Shown piece after piece: positions 6,567-10,876 of a stretch of DNA of 10,876 nucleotides. The translations under genes were made by a program, and so were the position numbers. Position 1 is the first letter of the stretch. Every line of letters begins with the position of its first letter. Under the pieces are notes generated by a model. It had not been told where the DNA came from. It saw only the letters and a program-made list of their open reading frames with translations, and made no database searches. Source of the DNA: Ruminococcaceae bacterium UBA5904 (GTDB taxonomy: Bacteria; Bacillota; Clostridia; Oscillospirales; Acutalibacteraceae); NCBI GenBank assembly GCA_002431305.1, contig DJEG01000024.1, forward strand, positions 4,133 to 15,008, written 5' to 3'.

Positions 6567-6572
6567 AAAGGA
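6567..6572 (+). promoter_or_regulatory. Ribosome binding site of secA
   Basis: AAAGGA, the core of a Shine-Dalgarno sequence, ends ten bases before the TTG at 6583. No in-frame ATG is available nearby, and the protein begins here exactly where SecA family members begin, so this site supports the TTG start. Confidence 0.65.
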
Positions 6573-6582
6573 TGAAAACGCA

Positions 6583-9312
6583 TTGTCTTTATTAACTAAA
6601 ATATTCGGCGACTATTCGCAGAAGGAATTAAAGAGAATAGTCCCGATTCAGAAAAAAGTTCTCGCGCTTGAGGAGGAGTATTCCGCTCTTACCGACGCCG
6701 AATTACAGGCTAAAACGCCCGAATTTAAAGAAAGACTCGCCAACGGCGAGACTCTTGACGATATCCTGCCCGAGGCTTTTGCCGCATGCCGTGAGGCTTC
6801 GTGGCGAGTTCTTAACATGAAGCACTTCCCCGTGCAGATACTCGGCGGTATTGTTCTTCACCAGGGCAGAATCGCAGAGATGAAAACCGGTGAAGGTAAA
6901 ACGCTCGTCGCAACGCTTCCCGCCTACCTTAACGCTCTTGCAGGCAAGGGCGTTCATATCGTAACCGTAAACGATTATCTTGCCCGCCGAGATTCCGAGT
7001 GGATGGGCAAGGTTTTCCGTTTCATGGGACTTACCGTCGGACTTATTTCTCACGGTCAGGATAATAAATCAAAACAGGACGCGTATAACGCCGATATTAC
7101 TTACGGAACAAACAACGAGATGGGCTTTGATTATCTTCGTGATAACATGGTTCCCTATAAAGAATACAGAGTTCAGAGAGGTCACTCGTTCGCAATCGTC
7201 GACGAGGTTGACTCGATTCTTATCGATGAGGCGCGTACACCCCTTATTATTTCGGGCAGAGGCGACAAGTCGAGCGAATTGTATAAACTTGCCGACGACT
7301 TTGTAAAGGGTCTTACTGTTAAGAAGATTACCGAGATGGATTCCAAAAAGGAAATCGACGACGTTGCAGGAGCCGACTGCGATTATATCGTTGACGAAAA
7401 GGCAAAGACCGCGACTCTTACAAAACGCGGTATTGCAAAGGCTGAGGCTCATTTTAACCTCGAAAACCTTATGGATGCGGACAACCTTACGCTTCAGCAT
7501 CATATAAATCAGGCTCTTAAAGCGCGCGGAGTCATGCAGAGAGACGTCGATTACGTCGTTAAGGACGGACAGGTTCTTATCGTCGACGAATTTACCGGAC
7601 GTATTATGCTCGGCAGGCGCTATAACGAGGGTCTTCATCAGGCTATCGAGGCAAAAGAGGGCGTTAACGTCCGTTCCGAGTCAAAGACGCTTGCCACTAT
7701 TACATTCCAGAATTATTTCAGACTTTATGACAAACTTTCCGGTATGACCGGTACTGCTATGACCGAGAGCGACGAGTTCCAGGAGATTTACGGCCTCGAT
7801 GTTATCGCCGTTCCGACGAATAAGCCGATGATAAGAAAGGATCTTCCCGACGTTCTTTATAAGACGGAAAAGGCAAAGTTCGCGGCGATTATAGACCTTA
7901 TTAAAGAGCTCCACGAAAAAGGACAGCCGGTGCTTGTCGGTACCGTTAATATTGAAAAATCGGAACTTCTCTCCGCTATTCTTAAAAGGAGCGGAGTAAA
8001 ACATAACGTTTTAAATGCTAAATATCATGAAAAAGAAGCCGAAATTATTGCTCAGGCGGGTAAACTCGGAGCCGTTACAATCGCTACGAACATGGCGGGA
8101 CGAGGCACCGATATTATCTTAGGCGGTAATGCTGAATATATGGCTAAAGCCGAAATGCGTAAAATGGAGGGTATGACCGAGGAGCTTATCGCCGAGGCGA
8201 CGGGCTTTGCGGAGACCGACAACGAGGATATTCTCAACGCCAGAAAGATTTTCTCCGAGCTTGAGGCGAAATATAAATCCGAATTAAAAGAGGAAGCCGA
8301 CAAGGTACGCGAGCTCGGCGGTCTTTATATAATCGGTACAGCAAGACACGAGTCAAGACGTATCGATAACCAGTTAAGAGGACGTGCCGGACGTCAGGGC
8401 GACCCCGGTACAAGCCGTTTCTTCCTCTCTGCGGAGGACGACGTTATCCGTCTTTTTGCAGGTGACAGATTCTATAACATTCTCGACCGTTTCGGTGAGG
8501 CGGGCGATATGCCTATTGAAAATAAAGTATTTACAAGTCAGATTGAGAACGCGCAGAAAAAGGTTGAGGGCAACAACTTTGCAATACGTAAGAACGTTCT
8601 TCAGTACGACGACGTTATGAATAAGCAGAGAGAGCTTATTTACGCACAGAGAAACCAGGTTCTCGACGGAGTTGACCTTGACCAGACGATCAGAAAGATG
8701 ATTAAGGATTCCATAACCGAGGCTGTCGATTTCTACTGTCCCAAGACGAATCATTCCAACGACTGGAACATCGCGGGACTTACGAGCAAATATGCTTGGC
8801 TCTTCGGCGACGAAAAACTTGAGAGCGAGGACGACCACGATAAGATTCTCGAGCAGATGCTCAGTATTGCTAATTCAAAGCTCGAAAAACAGACCGAACT
8901 TTACGGCGCGGACGTTATGAAGGAGCTTGAACATAAGGCTCTTATAGAAAACGTCGACATCCGCTGGATGAATCATATCGACGCTATGGAGCAGTTAAAA
9001 CAGAGCATCGGTCTGAGAGCCTACGCGCAGAAAGACCCCGTCGTTGCGTTCAGAATGGAGAGCTACGACATGTTCGAGGAGATGACCGACGGTATCCGCG
9101 AGGGAACCGTTCAGTTCGTTCTTACCGCTATTGTACGTTCCGAGGAGGATGTTAAGCGCGAGCAGACTGTCAAGATTACTTCGACCAATCAGACGGACGG
9201 CAGTGAAAAAGCCCGTCCCGTTAAGAAAGGTCAGAAGGTCGGCAGAAATGACCCCTGCCCCTGCGGAAGTGGACTTAAATATAAAAAGTGCTGCGGCAGA
9301 TACGAAAATTGA
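6583..9312 (+). CDS. secA: Preprotein translocase ATPase SecA
   Basis: This 909-residue motor drives secretory proteins through SecYEG. The start is TTG; the N-terminus [19 protein letters not shown] is typical. Visible features are FPVQILGG with the Q-motif (82-89), Walker A TGEGKT (102-107), VNDYLARRD (129-137), the Walker B element DEVD (207-210), the preprotein crosslinking region after about 225, TNMAGRGTD (about 502-510) and [16 protein letters not shown] (about 599-614) of the second motor domain. [12 protein letters not shown] near 671 marks the scaffold helix. The last residues, [11 protein letters not shown] through KKCCGR, form the zinc-binding tail (Cys892, 894, 903, 904) that contacts SecB or lipid in other species. 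An insert of about 60 charged helical residues (about 515-575) interrupts the second motor domain, as in many longer SecAs. The gap to guaA is 26 bases. Confidence 0.98.
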   Translation: MSLLTKIFGDYSQKELKRIVPIQKKVLALEEEYSALTDAELQAKTPEFKERLANGETLDDILPEAFAACREASWRVLNMKHFPVQILGGIVLHQGRIAEMKTGEGKTLVATLPAYLNALAGKGVHIVTVNDYLARRDSEWMGKVFRFMGLTVGLISHGQDNKSKQDAYNADITYGTNNEMGFDYLRDNMVPYKEYRVQRGHSFAIVDEVDSILIDEARTPLIISGRGDKSSELYKLADDFVKGLTVKKITEMDSKKEIDDVAGADCDYIVDEKAKTATLTKRGIAKAEAHFNLENLMDADNLTLQHHINQALKARGVMQRDVDYVVKDGQVLIVDEFTGRIMLGRRYNEGLHQAIEAKEGVNVRSESKTLATITFQNYFRLYDKLSGMTGTAMTESDEFQEIYGLDVIAVPTNKPMIRKDLPDVLYKTEKAKFAAIIDLIKELHEKGQPVLVGTVNIEKSELLSAILKRSGVKHNVLNAKYHEKEAEIIAQAGKLGAVTIATNMAGRGTDIILGGNAEYMAKAEMRKMEGMTEELIAEATGFAETDNEDILNARKIFSELEAKYKSELKEEADKVRELGGLYIIGTARHESRRIDNQLRGRAGRQGDPGTSRFFLSAEDDVIRLFAGDRFYNILDRFGEAGDMPIENKVFTSQIENAQKKVEGNNFAIRKNVLQYDDVMNKQRELIYAQRNQVLDGVDLDQTIRKMIKDSITEAVDFYCPKTNHSNDWNIAGLTSKYAWLFGDEKLESEDDHDKILEQMLSIANSKLEKQTELYGADVMKELEHKALIENVDIRWMNHIDAMEQLKQSIGLRAYAQKDPVVAFRMESYDMFEEMTDGIREGTVQFVLTAIVRSEEDVKREQTVKITSTNQTDGSEKARPVKKGQKVGRNDPCPCGSGLKYKKCCGRYEN

Positions 9313-9338
9313 TCATTATATAAAGAGGTATAATATAT

Positions 9339-10865
9339 ATGCAACACAATCAGACAGTTATCGTTCTCGACTTCGGCGGTCAGTATAAAGAGCTTATCGC
9401 CAGACGAGTCAGAGAATGCGGTGTTTATTCCGTTATAAAACCGGGAGACACTCCGCTGAAAAAATTGCTTGAACTCAATCCCATAGGCATTATAACGACG
9501 GGAGGACCTTTGAGTGTTTACGGCGAGGATTCGCCGAAATGCGAACCCGAGCTTTTTAAATCCGGAATCCCCGTTCTCGGAATCTGCTACGGCTTCCAGC
9601 TTATGAGCTATATGCTCGGCGGTGAGGTTTCGTCGTGCGATGTCAGCGAGTACGGCCCGACTAAGGCAAAACTTAAAATTTCTTCCGTCCTTTTCGAGGG
9701 AATGAAAGCGACGCAGAACGTTCTTATGAGCCATACCGATTTTGTTTCGAAAGTTCCCAAGGGATTCAAGGTTATCGCAAAAACGGATAACTGTCCGTGC
9801 GGTGCAATTGAAAACCCCGAGATGAAGCTGTACGGCGTGCAGTTTCACCCCGAGGTCGAGCATACCGAAAACGGAACAAGACTTATACATAATTTCCTTT
9901 ATAATATATGCGGTGCCGTCGGCGACTACACGATGGACGATTATATCGAGCGTCAGGTTGCAGAGATAAGAGAGAGAGTCGGAAGCGACAGAGTTATCCT
10001 CGGTCTTTCGGGCGGAGTCGATTCCTCCGTCGCCGCCGCGCTTATTTCCAGAGCGATAGGCTCACAGCTTACGTGCATATTCGTCGACCACGGTATGATG
10101 AGAAAGAATGAAGCGGACGAAGTTGCCGCCGCGTTCAAGGATATGCCTCTCGATCTCCGTATGGTCGACGCGTCCGAATTATATCTTTCCAAGCTCAAGG
10201 GAATTAGGGTTCCCGAGAGAAAGAGAAAGATTATCGGTAAACTTTTCATTGATGTATTTACCGAGGAAGCAAAGAAAATCAACGGCGTAAAATTCCTTGC
10301 ACAGGGTACGATTTATCCCGACGTTATCGAGTCGGGCAATAAAAAGGCCGCTACAATCAAGAGTCATCATAACGTAGGCGGACTGCCCAAAAAGCTCGGA
10401 TTTGAACTTCTCGAACCTTTAAGGGGGCTCTTTAAGGACGAGGTAAGAGCCGTCGGCAGAAAACTCGGTCTTCCCGATTATCTTGTCGACCGCCAGCCGT
10501 TCCCCGGTCCCGGACTCGCCGTACGCGTTATCGGCGACCTTACGCGCGAAAAACTCGATATCCTGCGTGACGCCGACCTTATATTCAGACAGGAGCTTGA
10601 AGCTTCCGGCGAAAAGGCGAGCCAGTATTTCGCAGTCCTTACGGGCAACCGCTCTGTCGGAGTCATGGGCGACGGCAGAACGTACGATTATACGCTCGCG
10701 CTCAGAGCAATAATCACGAACGACTTCATGACCGGAACCTTCGCCCCGCTGTCATATGAACTGCTCTCCAAGGTCTCGAGAAGAATTACCAATGAGGTCA
10801 GGGGAGTCAACAGAGTAGTGTATGATATCACAGACAAACCTCCCGCGACGATAGAGTGGGAATAA
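9339..10865 (+). CDS. guaA: GMP synthase (glutamine-hydrolysing)
   Basis: This complete 508-residue cytoplasmic enzyme aminates XMP to GMP using glutamine and ATP, the last step of de novo GMP synthesis. The N-terminal class I glutamine amidotransferase domain shows the nucleophile Cys83 in GICYGFQ and the His170/Glu172 pair in [12 protein letters not shown]. The ATP pyrophosphatase domain begins with the P-loop LSGGVDSS (223-230), followed by [11 protein letters not shown]. The C-terminal dimerisation domain carries [24 protein letters not shown] and the terminal KPPATIEWE, so the protein is intact. AAAGAGG lies ten bases before the ATG. The gap after secA is too short to hold a purine riboswitch, so expression probably depends on upstream transcription. 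Only 11 bases follow the stop within the window. Confidence 0.98.
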   Translation: MQHNQTVIVLDFGGQYKELIARRVRECGVYSVIKPGDTPLKKLLELNPIGIITTGGPLSVYGEDSPKCEPELFKSGIPVLGICYGFQLMSYMLGGEVSSCDVSEYGPTKAKLKISSVLFEGMKATQNVLMSHTDFVSKVPKGFKVIAKTDNCPCGAIENPEMKLYGVQFHPEVEHTENGTRLIHNFLYNICGAVGDYTMDDYIERQVAEIRERVGSDRVILGLSGGVDSSVAAALISRAIGSQLTCIFVDHGMMRKNEADEVAAAFKDMPLDLRMVDASELYLSKLKGIRVPERKRKIIGKLFIDVFTEEAKKINGVKFLAQGTIYPDVIESGNKKAATIKSHHNVGGLPKKLGFELLEPLRGLFKDEVRAVGRKLGLPDYLVDRQPFPGPGLAVRVIGDLTREKLDILRDADLIFRQELEASGEKASQYFAVLTGNRSVGVMGDGRTYDYTLALRAIITNDFMTGTFAPLSYELLSKVSRRITNEVRGVNRVVYDITDKPPATIEWE

Positions 10866-10876
10866 TGTTCCGCATA

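Noticed and set aside
7069..7638. A 189-codon minus-strand open frame inside secA
   Set aside because: It is fully opposite the conserved SecA motor region, with no motif or supporting start signal.
9329..9334. TATAAT just before guaA, as a possible promoter
   Set aside because: No acceptable -35 hexamer lies 16-18 bases upstream, and the transcript would begin at the start codon, downstream of the ribosome site.
9231..9890. A 219-codon open frame on the minus strand across the end of secA and the start of guaA
   Set aside because: It is opposite two highly conserved genes, has no ribosome site that I can see, and its translation resembles no family. Codon bias of the sense genes explains it.

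Overview
The window looks like an ordinary chromosomal segment of a Gram-positive anaerobe of class Clostridia. A Ruminococcaceae/Oscillospiraceae-like gut bacterium is the best guess. The supporting signs are strong GGGAGG-type ribosome binding sites, a YerB-type lipoprotein, a secreted protein ending in a type I dockerin, a SecA with a C-terminal zinc-binding tail, and moderate GC (estimated by eye). No tRNA, rRNA, CRISPR array, insertion sequence, integrase or phage gene was seen. Coding density is very high, and there is no gene-free stretch over 300 bases.

The layout is two divergent gene blocks that meet in one intergenic region (about 4231-4418). The leftward block (minus strand, 4230 down to 1) holds five genes in transcription order. 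They are a cytoplasmic LCAT-like alpha/beta hydrolase, an ABC transporter ATPase, its six-helix permease (11-base overlap with the ATPase), a cyclase/KynB-type metal-dependent hydrolase, and a YerB-like lipoprotein (DUF3048) cut by the window edge. The gaps are 21, overlap, 27 and 23 bases with no visible terminator, so they are probably one operon. A plausible promoter lies at 4272-4300.

The rightward block (plus strand, 4419 to 10865) holds four genes. They are a secreted SH3-like / four Ig-like repeat / dockerin protein, endonuclease III (nth), the preprotein translocase ATPase (secA, TTG start) and GMP synthase (guaA). The gaps are 21, 49 and 26 bases, again with no terminator seen. A promoter with both hexamers matching consensus and a 17-base spacer (4340-4368) stands in front of the dockerin gene and could drive the whole block.

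Functionally the rightward block mixes housekeeping genes (base excision repair, protein export, guanine nucleotide synthesis) with one accessory surface or secreted protein. The leftward block is less well understood: a predicted intracellular esterase/lipase-like enzyme, an exporter-type ABC pair, a small metal hydrolase and a lipoprotein. No clearly new system is evident. The items most worth a second look are the conserved-or-not status of the hydrolase-ABC-cyclase-yerB cluster, and the dockerin protein, which may bind a cohesin partner not present here.
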